Assembly: GCA_005793345.1 (NCBI GenBank)
Contig: SXSU01000022.1
Coordinates: forward strand, 62,001 to 126,000
Source of the DNA: Bdellovibrionales bacterium
GTDB taxonomy: Bacteria; Bdellovibrionota; Bdellovibrionia; Bdellovibrionales; Bdellovibrionaceae
Direction: 5' to 3'
DNA: 64,000 nucleotides
Below are positions 1 through 8,164 of the stretch, piece after piece; within the stretch, counting starts at the first letter, position 1; every line of letters begins with the position of its first letter. The notes under the pieces are model-generated. The model had not been told where the DNA came from. It did not search any database and saw nothing but the letters and a program-made list of their open reading frames with translations. Position numbers and translations under genes: made by a program.

Positions 1-29
1 GAGATTAAATATTGTGAAAGGCTGACGGG

Positions 30-1409
30 ATGAAGAAAAAAGTTTATGTAAACAGAACCTTAAATTTAAAGAGAATAAAGTATATTGGATTAGATATGGA
101 TCATACTCTAATTAAGTATAATTCTGAAGCATTTGAACAACTCTCCCACTCGATTATGGTGACTAAATTAGTTAGTTCCAGAGGATACCCTGAAATTGTT
201 AAAGATCTTAAATTTCATTTTGATAAAGCAATTCGCGGATTAGTAATTGATCGAAAAAAAGGAAATTTAATAAAAGTAAATAGACATTGTTCTATTAAAG
301 CAAGCTTTCACGGAACCCAAGCAATTGATTTTAAAACTCAACAAAAAATGTATAAATCAACTTATATTGATTTGGGTGATTCAGATTATATGGCTGTAGA
401 CACCACATTTTCAATTTCATTGGCAATATTATATGCTCAGCTTGTAGATTTGAAGAACCATAATCCTACACTAAAATTTCCAGATTATGCAATTATGGCA
501 GATGATGTACTTGCGGTTTTGGACGAGAGTCATCGTGATGGGTCACTAAAGATTGAAGTCAAAAATAACTTAAGTAAATATATTGTAAAAGACGGAAAAG
601 TTGTAACTGATTTAGAAAAATATAAAAAGCACGGAAAAAAAATTTTTATTTTAACAAATTCAGATTTTTATTACTCAAAACTACTTTTAGACTATGCAAT
701 AAATCCATTCTTAAAAGACCATCAAAGTTGGGAAAATTTATTTGAGTTAGTAATTACTTTTGCACAAAAACCAAAATTTTTCTTTAGTGATTATAAGTTT
801 TTACAAATTGATCCCAAAACAGGACTAATGTCGAATTTTGATAGCAAATTAATTCCAGGTATTTACCAAGGTGGCAATGCGACTAAGTTTACAACTGACC
901 TCGGTGTTCAGGGGGATGAGATACTCTATGTTGGCGATCATATTTATGGAGATATTTTGCGTTTAAAAAAAGACTGTAACTGGCGAACAGCAATGGTTAT
1001 CGAGGAATTAGATACTGAAATGAAAAGTGATTTGAGAGCTCAAACAATTAATGATGAAATTGAATTATTAATGAAGAAAAAAGAACCTTACGAAGATGAG
1101 CTAACTGAGATTGTAACTTTAAAAATTGAATCAGGCTCTAGCGTGGATGAAACAAAAATAAATGAGTTGCAAAAATTAATTAACGACATTGACGGGCAAA
1201 TTAGCAACTTAATAAAAAAACAAAACTCATTATACAATCCAACCTGGGGTCAGTTAATGAGAGCCGGCAACGAAGAAAGTTATTTTGCCTATCAAGTCGA
1301 TAGATATGCTTGCGTTTACATGACAAAATTGGGAGATTTATTGGAATTATCACCAAGATCGTATTTTCGCGCACCGCGTAGGCTTTTAGCTCATGAACTC
1401 AATGAATAA
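30..1409 (+). CDS. HAD-superfamily 5'-nucleotidase (cytosolic purine type, HAD-IG)
   Basis: Probable cytosolic hydrolase of purine 5'-mononucleotides, 459 aa. The HAD catalytic motif DMDHT lies at residues 22-26 (nucleophile Asp22, acid/base Asp24). The ILTNS motif II is near residue 208 and the acidic motif YVGDHIYGD near 300, in the order expected for the HAD-IG family. A charged helical insert follows (about 330-400, Lys/Glu-rich), and the C-terminus holds the conserved-looking block around 'WGQLMRAG'. Length suits the family, which runs about 450-550 aa. AAAGG precedes ATG at 30. It lies 66 bp ahead of rplU on the same strand. Family assignment is firm; the exact substrate is inference. 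Confidence 0.85.
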   Translation: MKKKVYVNRTLNLKRIKYIGLDMDHTLIKYNSEAFEQLSHSIMVTKLVSSRGYPEIVKDLKFHFDKAIRGLVIDRKKGNLIKVNRHCSIKASFHGTQAIDFKTQQKMYKSTYIDLGDSDYMAVDTTFSISLAILYAQLVDLKNHNPTLKFPDYAIMADDVLAVLDESHRDGSLKIEVKNNLSKYIVKDGKVVTDLEKYKKHGKKIFILTNSDFYYSKLLLDYAINPFLKDHQSWENLFELVITFAQKPKFFFSDYKFLQIDPKTGLMSNFDSKLIPGIYQGGNATKFTTDLGVQGDEILYVGDHIYGDILRLKKDCNWRTAMVIEELDTEMKSDLRAQTINDEIELLMKKKEPYEDELTEIVTLKIESGSSVDETKINELQKLINDIDGQISNLIKKQNSLYNPTWGQLMRAGNEESYFAYQVDRYACVYMTKLGDLLELSPRSYFRAPRRLLAHELNE

Positions 1410-1475
1410 GTCATTGACAGCACTGAAGCATGGTGGCAAATACCTTTCCTTGTGCTGATGTTTTTGGAGGTATCA

Positions 1476-2066
1476 ATGTACGCAATTATTCGTGCAGGTG
1501 GCAAACAATATAAAGTTCAACCGGGCGACGTTGTTCGTGTAGAAAAATTAGATCAACAATTAGGTGCTGAGTTTGATTTAACTGAGGTTTTAATTCTTGG
1601 TGGAGATAAAACTCTTCTAGGGCAACCACTAGTTCAAAATGCTAAAGTAACTGTTGTTGTTACTAAGCAAGCAAGAGCGCCTAAAGTTATTGTTTTCAAA
1701 AAAAGAAGAAGACAAGGTTATCGTAAAACCCAAGGTCATAGACAATATTTTACTGAGTTATTTGTTAAATCAATTACATCTCCAGATGGAGTAGTAACAA
1801 AAACAGAAGCTCAACCAAAAGTAGTTGATATTGTTGCTGAGAGAGCAAATAAAATTATTGAGAGAACTAAACCAACTCGCAAAGAAAAAATCTTAGCGGC
1901 TAAATCTGGTTCTGAAACTGAAGTTAAAAAAGCGACAGTTGCTAAAAAAACAAAAAAAGTAGCAAAAGCTGCGGCTCCTAAAAAAGCTAAAACAGCTCTT
2001 GCATCAAAGGCTGCTAAAGCAACCAAAAAAGTAGCAACCAAAAAAGTAGCAAAATCTAAAGATTAG
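1476..2066 (+). CDS. rplU: 50S ribosomal protein L21 with Lys/Ala-rich C-terminal extension
   Basis: Large-subunit ribosomal protein bL21, which contacts 23S rRNA. The canonical start MYAIIRAGGKQYKV and the RNA-binding block KKRRRQGYRKTQGHRQ are present in the first ~105 residues. The start is ATG at 1476 because GGAGG at 1466-1470 is correctly spaced; an in-frame GTG at 1452 would only add eight residues. bL21 is normally about 103 aa, but this one is 196 aa. The extra ~90 residues are an Ala/Lys repeat tail (KKATVAKKTKK, AAPKKAKT) like histone H1 or AlgP tails. The sequence between the 5'-nucleotidase and rplU may be an untranslated leader. rpmA follows after a probable terminator. Confidence 0.95.
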   Translation: MYAIIRAGGKQYKVQPGDVVRVEKLDQQLGAEFDLTEVLILGGDKTLLGQPLVQNAKVTVVVTKQARAPKVIVFKKRRRQGYRKTQGHRQYFTELFVKSITSPDGVVTKTEAQPKVVDIVAERANKIIERTKPTRKEKILAAKSGSETEVKKATVAKKTKKVAKAAAPKKAKTALASKAAKATKKVATKKVAKSKD

Positions 2067-2109
2067 TTTTTTAATATGAAACTGTAAAGTTTAGATTTAT
2101 GTTGCTCGT

Positions 2110-2140
2110 AATTAGAGCGGTTTATTATCGCTCTAATTTT
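2110..2140 (+). terminator. Hairpin after rplU
   Basis: A 10-bp perfect stem AATTAGAGCG / CGCTCTAATT (2110-2119 and 2129-2138) with a 9-nt loop is followed by a short T-rich stretch. It sits 43 bp after the rplU stop. It could end rplU transcripts partially or mark a processing site before rpmA; the T tract is short. Confidence 0.55.
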
Positions 2141-2232
2141 AAACAAAAAATACTTATGTTTGTGTCTAGAGAAATTTCTTGCCACAGCGAACGTAGTACA
2201 AAAGATTAATTAAATTTTAAATGGAGTAAACA

Positions 2233-2490
2233 ATGGCATCGAAGAAAGCTGGCGGTAGTACCAAGAACGGTCGTGATTCCCACGGCCAAAGATTAGGTGT
2301 TAAAAGATTTGGCGGAGAAAATGTACTTCCTGGAACAATTATAGTTCGTCAAAGAGGAACCCAATTTTTAACAGGTAATAATGTTAAAATCGGAAGAGAT
2401 TTTACAATTTATTCTGCTATCGAAGGAAAAGTTAAATTTGAAAGATTCACTAAACAAAAATTTAAAATCAGCGTATATCCTGCTGCTTAA
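2233..2490 (+). CDS. rpmA: 50S ribosomal protein L27
   Basis: Ribosomal protein bL27, 85 aa, normal length. Its N-terminus [16 protein letters not shown] reaches the peptidyl-transferase centre in bacterial ribosomes. The motif [17 protein letters not shown] and the '[14 protein letters not shown]' region are family hallmarks. There is no N-terminal Firmicute-type pre-sequence. GGAG lies 7 nt before ATG at 2233. It sits between rplU and obgE, the usual bacterial order, but with intergenic gaps of about 165 bp on each side and a strong terminator downstream, so the three genes are probably not one simple operon. Confidence 0.97.
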   Translation: MASKKAGGSTKNGRDSHGQRLGVKRFGGENVLPGTIIVRQRGTQFLTGNNVKIGRDFTIYSAIEGKVKFERFTKQKFKISVYPAA

Positions 2491-2534
2491 TTTTTTAAAT
2501 ATAGATTTTTCAAATTAATAAATTATTTTCATTT

Positions 2535-2570
2535 AAAAGGGAGCTTCTTTGCAAAGGGCTCCCTTTTTGT
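2535..2570 (+). terminator. Rho-independent terminator after rpmA
   Basis: Stem AAAAGGGAGC / GCTCCCTTTT (2535-2544 and 2558-2567) with a 13-nt loop and a T5 run. It lies 44 bp downstream of the rpmA stop codon. Confidence 0.9.
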
Positions 2571-2657
2571 TTATAATCAGTATCGCCAGCCTGATTATCT
2601 TACTACATTTTAATTTTCCAAGACTAAAAAAATATAAATACGAGAGAAACATAAAAT

Positions 2658-3689
2658 ATGAAATTTGTTGATGAAGTAAAAATCAAAGTAGCCTCTGGAA
2701 AAGGAGGCCCTGGTGCGGTTAGCTTTAGACGAGAAGCAATGGTTGCTCGTGGTGGACCAGATGGCGGAGATGGGGGACGTGGTGGAGATGTTGTTTTTAA
2801 AATTGCTCCTCATCTTAATTCACTTATGGATTTTAGAGTTGCCAAAACATATTCTGCAAAAAATGGTCAACAAGGATCTGGCTCAAACATGTTTGGCGCA
2901 GATGGTGATGATTTAGTTTTAAAAGTTCCACGAGGGACATTAGTGCGAAATAGTGAAACTGGAGAAGTTATTGTGGACATGACTGGAGTTGATGATTTCA
3001 AAATTCTAAAGGGTGGCAGAGGGGGAAAGGGAAATACTTTTTTTAAAACGAGTATAAACCAAGCGCCTGAACATGCCCAACCTGGAGAATCAGGACAAGA
3101 TTTAGAATTAATTTTAGAATTAAAATTAATTGCAGATGTCGGAATAATTGGTTTTCCTAATGCGGGTAAATCTACTTTAATCTCTCGCATATCAGCTGCT
3201 CGGCCAAAAATCGCAGATTACCCTTTTACAACATTAGTCCCTAATCTTGGGGTTGTTAAAGTTGGTGATTATCATTCATTTGTGGTTGCTGATATTCCTG
3301 GTTTAATAGAGGGTGCAAGTAAGGGTACAGGACTTGGTATTCAATTTTTAAAACACATCGAACGAACAAATTTATTTTTACATGTGGTAGATGTGTCTGG
3401 TCACTCCGGTCGTGACCCAATATCTGATTTTGAAATTATCAATAATGAATTAAAACAATATGACGAATTAAATAAAGATAAAGAAGATTTTTATCCGTTA
3501 AGCACTAGAAACCAAATTGTTGTTTTAAACAAAATTGATATTTTAAGTGAGCAAGAAAAACAAAGTTGGATGAGAAAATTTAAAAAACTTACTTTTAATG
3601 AGCCAATTTTAATATCGGCTGCAACTGGCTTGGGCACAAAAGAATTAGTGCAAATTGTGAGTGGCTTAATTTTGAATAAACCATTATAA
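2658..3689 (+). CDS. obgE: Obg family GTPase (ObgE/CgtA)
   Basis: Ribosome-associated GTPase acting in late 50S assembly, 343 aa. The Gly-rich Obg fold occupies residues 1-158 (GGRGGKGN, 'QPGESGQ'). The G domain follows: P-loop GFPNAGKST at 165-173, switch II DIPGLIEGA near 212, and NKID near 293. There is no C-terminal OCT domain, as in many proteobacterial Obg proteins. Start MKFVDEVKI is canonical. Its stop codon (3687-3689) overlaps by two bases the start of the dispersed hairpin repeat at 3688. A slight change of the native C-terminus by repeat insertion is therefore possible. nadD-rsfS follows on the other side of the repeat. Confidence 0.95.
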   Translation: MKFVDEVKIKVASGKGGPGAVSFRREAMVARGGPDGGDGGRGGDVVFKIAPHLNSLMDFRVAKTYSAKNGQQGSGSNMFGADGDDLVLKVPRGTLVRNSETGEVIVDMTGVDDFKILKGGRGGKGNTFFKTSINQAPEHAQPGESGQDLELILELKLIADVGIIGFPNAGKSTLISRISAARPKIADYPFTTLVPNLGVVKVGDYHSFVVADIPGLIEGASKGTGLGIQFLKHIERTNLFLHVVDVSGHSGRDPISDFEIINNELKQYDELNKDKEDFYPLSTRNQIVVLNKIDILSEQEKQSWMRKFKKLTFNEPILISAATGLGTKELVQIVSGLILNKPL

Positions 3690-3896
3690 TAACTGCTTAT
3701 GAATATGTCTGATATAATCGGCGCAAGCTGATCAGACTTAATCATGAGCAGTTATTATGAAAATACAAACTTTAGTTTGGATTTTCATAATACGGGATGA
3801 TTGAAAATCGCCCCAAACAAAAAGGAAAATAACTGCTTATGAATATGTCTGATATAATCGGCGCAAGCTGATCAGACTTAATCATGAGCAGTTATT
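3688..3896. repeat. Composite hairpin repeat, order A-B-C-A
   Basis: Two nearly identical 69-bp copies of module A (3688-3756 and 3828-3896) flank module B (about 3754-3791) and module C (about 3792-3814). A begins AATAACTGCT and ends AGCAGTTATT and folds into one long hairpin with a GCAA loop. B is ATTATGAAAAT…ATTTTCATAAT with one mismatch. C pairs GGGATGATT with AATCGCCCC around a GAA loop. The same modules recur at 33067, 49375 and 51143. The array fills the gap between obgE and nadD-rsfS. Confidence 0.9.
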
Positions 3897-3956
3897 TTAT
3901 TAATTTAAAAATAATAAATGAATAAAAAAATTTAAAACTCGATGGATGTATAAAAT

Positions 3957-4973
3957 ATGGAACAAATTAATAAACAAAATAAAATTGGAATTTTTGGAGG
4001 AAGCTTTAATCCACCACATTTAGGACACATTAATGCCGCAACAACTGTTTTAAAAAAATTGGGATTAGATGAAGTAATAATTATTCCAGCGTTTCAAAAT
4101 CCGTTAAAAAGCCCGGTTGAGGGAGCTTCTCCAGAAGATAGATTAGAAATGACTAAACTGGCATTTGAAAGTTATGGCACAAGCTTTACTGTTGATGATA
4201 GAGAGATATTAAAAAAAGGTAAAAGTTATACGATTGAAACCATCAACGAATTAAAATCTGAAAACCCAGAACATAGCTATCATCTAATTGTTGGGATGGA
4301 TACATTTGAATCGATTGGTTTGTGGAAGGATTATGAAAAAATATTAGAAAATGTTAATCTTGTTGTAGTCACTCGACCAGGAAGTCAAATTCCCAATGGA
4401 ATTGATGAATTACCCGAAAAAATTAAGTCATTAGTTGCAATCTATGATTTTAACACAGTCGACTTAAATACTGGAAAAAGTATTCAATTTATTAATCTAA
4501 ATGATATTGAAGTTTCTGGATCAGACTTAAGAAAAAAAATCCGATCTGAGAGAAATACGGAGAAGTTTTTACCACTAGCTGTTGAAAAATATATTAATGA
4601 TAAAAATCTATATAGAGCTTTAAAAACAAAGCTTGGTGATTTTGATAAATTTACCCAGTTTTGTAAAAACTTTTTAGACAGTAAAAAATCAATCAATACA
4701 AAAGTTTTTAATCTCAGTGAAATTCAAGCTCCATCGGAGTATGCTATCATAACTTCAGGTACAAGTACTCGGCATGCAGTTTCTTTAGCAGAAAATCTAG
4801 TTCAAGCCGTTAAAGATGAATATGGCGTTTATCCTCAAGGAATAGAAGGCGTTCAAGAAGGAAGATGGGTTTTGGTGGATTACGGTTCACTCATTGTGCA
4901 TGTATTTTATGATTTTGTTCGTCAAGAGTATCAATTGGAAAAATTATGGAAAGCGGGAAAAGAATTAATCTAA
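3957..4973 (+). CDS. nadD: Fused nicotinate-nucleotide adenylyltransferase / ribosome silencing factor (NadD-RsfS)
   Basis: The N-terminal half (about 1-210) is NadD, which converts nicotinate mononucleotide to deamido-NAD. It has the nucleotidyltransferase motif GGSFNPPHLGH at 14-24 and the second motif VSGSDLRKKI near 184-193. The C-terminal part (about 225-338) matches RsfS (Iojap/DUF143), which binds uL14 and blocks subunit joining: 'AIITSGTSTRHA', 'EGVQEGRWVLVDYG' and 'VHVFYDFVRQEYQLEKLW'. The two genes are usually adjacent but separate; here one reading frame covers both without a stop. The ribosome-binding site is weak. The 3' end overlaps the convergent gene at 4970 by 4 bp. Confidence 0.92.
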   Translation: MEQINKQNKIGIFGGSFNPPHLGHINAATTVLKKLGLDEVIIIPAFQNPLKSPVEGASPEDRLEMTKLAFESYGTSFTVDDREILKKGKSYTIETINELKSENPEHSYHLIVGMDTFESIGLWKDYEKILENVNLVVVTRPGSQIPNGIDELPEKIKSLVAIYDFNTVDLNTGKSIQFINLNDIEVSGSDLRKKIRSERNTEKFLPLAVEKYINDKNLYRALKTKLGDFDKFTQFCKNFLDSKKSINTKVFNLSEIQAPSEYAIITSGTSTRHAVSLAENLVQAVKDEYGVYPQGIEGVQEGRWVLVDYGSLIVHVFYDFVRQEYQLEKLWKAGKELI

Positions 4974-6955
4974 GCTTTTTTTCTTCGAATTAAATTTGCT
5001 TCTTCGGCAGCTTTTAATTCATATTCATCAATTTTATTGTTTAAATAATTTTGCGCTGAATATTTTTTTGCCTCTTGAACTTCATTTTTTTTCATGTGCA
5101 TTTGACTGATGCCCTTTGATTTAAGTCTACCTTTTTGATTTCCAAAAAAGGTAGAGCCTTTAGGAGTGTATAAAATATATTTATTATTAGTGGGCAAGTA
5201 GATATAGACATCAAACATCACTTCTATATCACCCTCAAGATCATCAATATTTATTGACACCATATCTTCTTTTACTGATTCAGATATTTCGGGACCAGTT
5301 TTTTGCGTCGGGAAAAAGGCCATTGCAACTTCATCACCATTATGAACAGATTTCTTTAAAAATTCGGCCTGCTCCAATGCCCAGCCTTCAAACTCAACTG
5401 GTTTAATTTTAATTTCAAGAGCGTCTTCATCATCAACACTCTCGCCTTGTTTTTTTAAAAAATCAAAAAGTCTTTGTTGAATGTTTTTCATGAAGTCATC
5501 ATCAAATCTTCTGTTTTTTCCAAGTGCCGCAATCAAGTACCCTTGAAATCGAGTAGAATCTATAACAATGCAAAGACAATTTTGATTTATAGAAACTTTT
5601 TCCGTAGGTTCACTTACATTTTTTTTAGTTGATTTGACAGAAGCTGAATCGAGGGCATGTTGAGTTCCTTTTACTATAATCGATTCAGAGTTCATTTTAG
5701 ATTTAGAGCTGAATTTTAAAGTCGATGAATTTGATATTTTGCTTTCATTATCTAAATTTCTATCACCATCAGATACATGATTATTTTTAGTTCCTGGTTT
5801 TTTTAACAGAAAATGAGAGCGCTTAGATTCATCTAAATTCATATTTGGCTTTTTTGAGCTTGAATTTATTTTAGCTTCTTGTTCATTGCGCATTCTTTCT
5901 TCATATTCCGCAAAAGATTCTCCAGAATTTGGATCGTGAGAAGAGTTACTATTGTCTTGAGAAATAGCACTATTTCCCGAGATATTAGAGTTATTTTGAT
6001 TTATTCCATGGTGATAATTATTATTATTAGTTCTATTTATATGGGAGTTATTTATTGCAGATGAATTATTTACATCATTTGAAAAACCTGAAAGGGCCGC
6101 TAAATTTTCATTTTTTATACCTTGCTCTTCATTGCCTTGCAAAGCTGAAAATTCATTTTGATCGTTACTTATATTACTATCGCTCATCGCAAAGTTTGAT
6201 CCCTGGCGATGAGTTTCACTTGATCCTGATGGCATATAAGCAGGTCCAGATTGAGAGCCTGAAGAACTATTTCCACTGCCATTATTTGTTGGAATATATG
6301 TTTGCCCCCTTGGGCCTGTAGTATCTTTTGAATTCGTAAAAATTGTGTTTGGAGTTTTTTCTCCAGATTTATTAAATATGATTGGACCTGATTCTGAAGA
6401 TTCGCTATTTGTTGAAAGTAATGCTGCTCCATCTTCATTTTCATTTTCACTGGCTGAAGACATAAATTGTGATAATGATTTTCGCGCATCTTCACTGCTA
6501 AGAGGTTTGGTAACAGAATAAGATCCTATATCTTCGGTAGACAAACGTGATTGCTGTTCTTTTCTTTGGAGTTCATCTTTTTCAAATTTAAATATTGCTC
6601 GCTCAATTGCAGGACCACTTACTGGGGGTAAAATTTGAGCCTTAATCCCAAACTCTTGCATTAAACTCATGTTCAGAGCGCTTGCAATGTCGACATAAAC
6701 AAGAGTTTTTACTGTAAATGCAGAAGCTAAAACTTTAGGAAGTTGTTTAACTTTTTTATGAGGATGATTTGCACAGATAAGAAAATATTCAGGATTTTTA
6801 GTTAATATTGTTGTGATTGCATCTTTAAGTGAAACCGAAGATGTTACTTCCCAATCACGGGCACGCAAAAAATTTTCAGCAGCTTGAAGTGTCATCGGAT
6901 TAGACTTCAAAATAAAGATACTTTTTCGAATACCAGTTGCTTGATCACTACTCAT
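4970..6955 (-). CDS. Unrecognised protein with receiver-like N-terminus and long Asn/Ser-rich linker
   Basis: 661 aa, function not recognised. Residues 1-125 ('SIFILKSNPMTLQAAENFLRA', 'KTLVYVDIASALNMSLMQEFGIKAQILPP') look like a CheY-type alternating alpha/beta receiver fold, but I see no typical phospho-acceptor context. Residues ~130-440 are low-complexity and rich in Asn, Ser and Gln, with stretches such as NNNNYHHGINQNNSN. Residues ~450-661 form a folded, charged domain ending in a Lys/Glu-rich helix. No signal peptide or membrane segment, so it is probably cytoplasmic. It is convergent with nadD-rsfS. A signalling or scaffold role is only a guess. Confidence 0.75.
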   Translation of the reverse strand: MSSDQATGIRKSIFILKSNPMTLQAAENFLRARDWEVTSSVSLKDAITTILTKNPEYFLICANHPHKKVKQLPKVLASAFTVKTLVYVDIASALNMSLMQEFGIKAQILPPVSGPAIERAIFKFEKDELQRKEQQSRLSTEDIGSYSVTKPLSSEDARKSLSQFMSSASENENEDGAALLSTNSESSESGPIIFNKSGEKTPNTIFTNSKDTTGPRGQTYIPTNNGSGNSSSGSQSGPAYMPSGSSETHRQGSNFAMSDSNISNDQNEFSALQGNEEQGIKNENLAALSGFSNDVNNSSAINNSHINRTNNNNYHHGINQNNSNISGNSAISQDNSNSSHDPNSGESFAEYEERMRNEQEAKINSSSKKPNMNLDESKRSHFLLKKPGTKNNHVSDGDRNLDNESKISNSSTLKFSSKSKMNSESIIVKGTQHALDSASVKSTKKNVSEPTEKVSINQNCLCIVIDSTRFQGYLIAALGKNRRFDDDFMKNIQQRLFDFLKKQGESVDDEDALEIKIKPVEFEGWALEQAEFLKKSVHNGDEVAMAFFPTQKTGPEISESVKEDMVSINIDDLEGDIEVMFDVYIYLPTNNKYILYTPKGSTFFGNQKGRLKSKGISQMHMKKNEVQEAKKYSAQNYLNNKIDEYELKAAEEANLIRRKKA

Positions 6956-7013
6956 TACTTAATAGTAGTTTTTTGAATTGTAAATTGCAATCCAACCAAA
7001 GGCTATTTTACTT

Positions 7014-7634
7014 TTAGTCCAGCATTGAAAAAAAGTTTAATTGCTTAGGTTGTCTGGTTATCTGAGGAAATTTGATTTCTTGTTTCCCATTTAGGGTCAG
7101 CAAATTGGCTAATGGTATAGTAGATGTAGGTCCTACTAGTTTATTTACAAGATGAATAAATAGTTTACCACAATATGTAGCGTCTTCTTCAGCTCTATGG
7201 AAATCTCCGGATTCAATTTTTAAATGTTGTACTAATGTGCCCAATTTATAATTCGGCAAACCAGGTAAAACCTTTCTTGAGATAGCTAAAGTATCTATAA
7301 CATGTCCACGCGGTGCTTTCGATTCGAATTTTTTAATTGCAGATGAAAAAAACTGAACATCAAAGGGAGCATTATGCGCAACCATAATGTCATCACCACA
7401 AAAATCTGCAAAAGAATCCAATAGAGTTTGAATTGTAGGTTTTCCTTTAACCATGTCATCTGTAATACCATTTACGTGGCTTGCGCCTGGGGGTATAGGT
7501 CTTTGAGGATCCACAAGAGTTGAAAAAACAGACTCAACTTGGCCATCTAAAAAACGAACGGCACCTATTTCCACAATACTATCAACACCTGGTACTGTTC
7601 CAGTTGTTTCAACGTCAAAAGCTATAAATTTCAT
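7014..7634 (-). CDS. DnaQ-like 3'-5' exonuclease (DEDDh)
   Basis: 206 aa single-domain exonuclease of the DNA polymerase III epsilon family. ExoI motif DVETTG at residues 7-12, ExoII around 'AHNAPFDVQFF', and ExoIII HRAEED with His146 and Asp151 give the full DEDDh set, so it should be active. The length suits a stand-alone proofreading subunit or a DnaQ-like repair nuclease; I cannot tell which. The C-terminus 'QPKQLNFFSMLD' ends in a hydrophobic peptide reminiscent of clamp-binding QxxLxxFF sequences, which is inference. It lies 58 bp upstream of the 4970 gene's start and faces the ferredoxin gene divergently. Confidence 0.88.
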   Translation of the reverse strand: MKFIAFDVETTGTVPGVDSIVEIGAVRFLDGQVESVFSTLVDPQRPIPPGASHVNGITDDMVKGKPTIQTLLDSFADFCGDDIMVAHNAPFDVQFFSSAIKKFESKAPRGHVIDTLAISRKVLPGLPNYKLGTLVQHLKIESGDFHRAEEDATYCGKLFIHLVNKLVGPTSTIPLANLLTLNGKQEIKFPQITRQPKQLNFFSMLD

Positions 7635-7722
7635 ATTGATCCTCGTTTACTTAGTAGGGATTTTGATCATATACTTAAAAATTAAAAGTAAATCAAACAG
7701 ACGATAACAAAAGCAATGTGTC

Positions 7723-7741
7723 AGTTCTTTGCTTAAGAACT
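7723..7741. promoter_or_regulatory. Short inverted repeat in the divergent exonuclease/ferredoxin intergenic region
   Basis: AGTTCTT and AAGAACT (7723-7729 and 7735-7741) are separated by 5 bp, about 86 bp before the ferredoxin start. A dyad in a divergent promoter region could be an operator, but no regulator is known from the sequence. Confidence 0.3.
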
Positions 7742-7826
7742 AGAGGATTAAATTAAATAGCGTCGAATAAAATCATAAAACTTTTGTTTTGTATATATAA
7801 AAAATTTTTGGAATTTGGAAAATTGT

Positions 7827-8135
7827 GTGAAATCAAAAACTTATTTATCGATAAATGAAAAAAAAATTGAAGTTGATACAGAGAAATCAATTTTAGAAAA
7901 TGCTCTATTACATAAAATTAAAATAAATCATAGCTGTGGGCAAATGGGAACCTGCGGAACATGCCGAGTTGAAGTATTAAATTTTGATGAACAGATAATT
8001 CAAAATCTACTTGCTCCCAGAAATGAAATCGAAAATGAAATGGCAAATGATCGAGGGTTTAATGATAATGAAAGACTATCATGTCAAACATATCCTGTTG
8101 CAGATTTAAAAATAAAGACTAGTGATCATAGTTAA
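7827..8135 (+). CDS. 2Fe-2S ferredoxin
   Basis: 102 aa small electron carrier. Cysteines at 37, 43 and 46 (CGQMGTCGTC) and at 86 (RLSCQ) form the pattern C-x5-C-x2-C-x39-C. That first spacing is closer to the adrenodoxin/ISC type than to the plant type (C-x4-C). The start is taken as GTG at 7827, since GGAA is spaced 6 nt before it; TTG at 7815 is in frame but lacks room for a Shine-Dalgarno. No redox partner gene is adjacent, so the acceptor is unknown. The gene is convergent with the methyltransferase gene at 8165. Confidence 0.85.
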   Translation: MKSKTYLSINEKKIEVDTEKSILENALLHKIKINHSCGQMGTCGTCRVEVLNFDEQIIQNLLAPRNEIENEMANDRGFNDNERLSCQTYPVADLKIKTSDHS

Positions 8136-8164
8136 GTCTCAAAAAAACGCACAATTGAAAAGAA

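Noticed and set aside
1811-2041. Minus-strand frame opposite the rplU tail
   Set aside because: It is the mirror of the Ala/Lys repeat and has no ribosome-binding site; a shadow frame.
3688-3896. CRISPR array, because of repeated palindromes
   Set aside because: Only two copies of A, separated by two other hairpins rather than unique spacers, and the same modules recur elsewhere. No cas genes.
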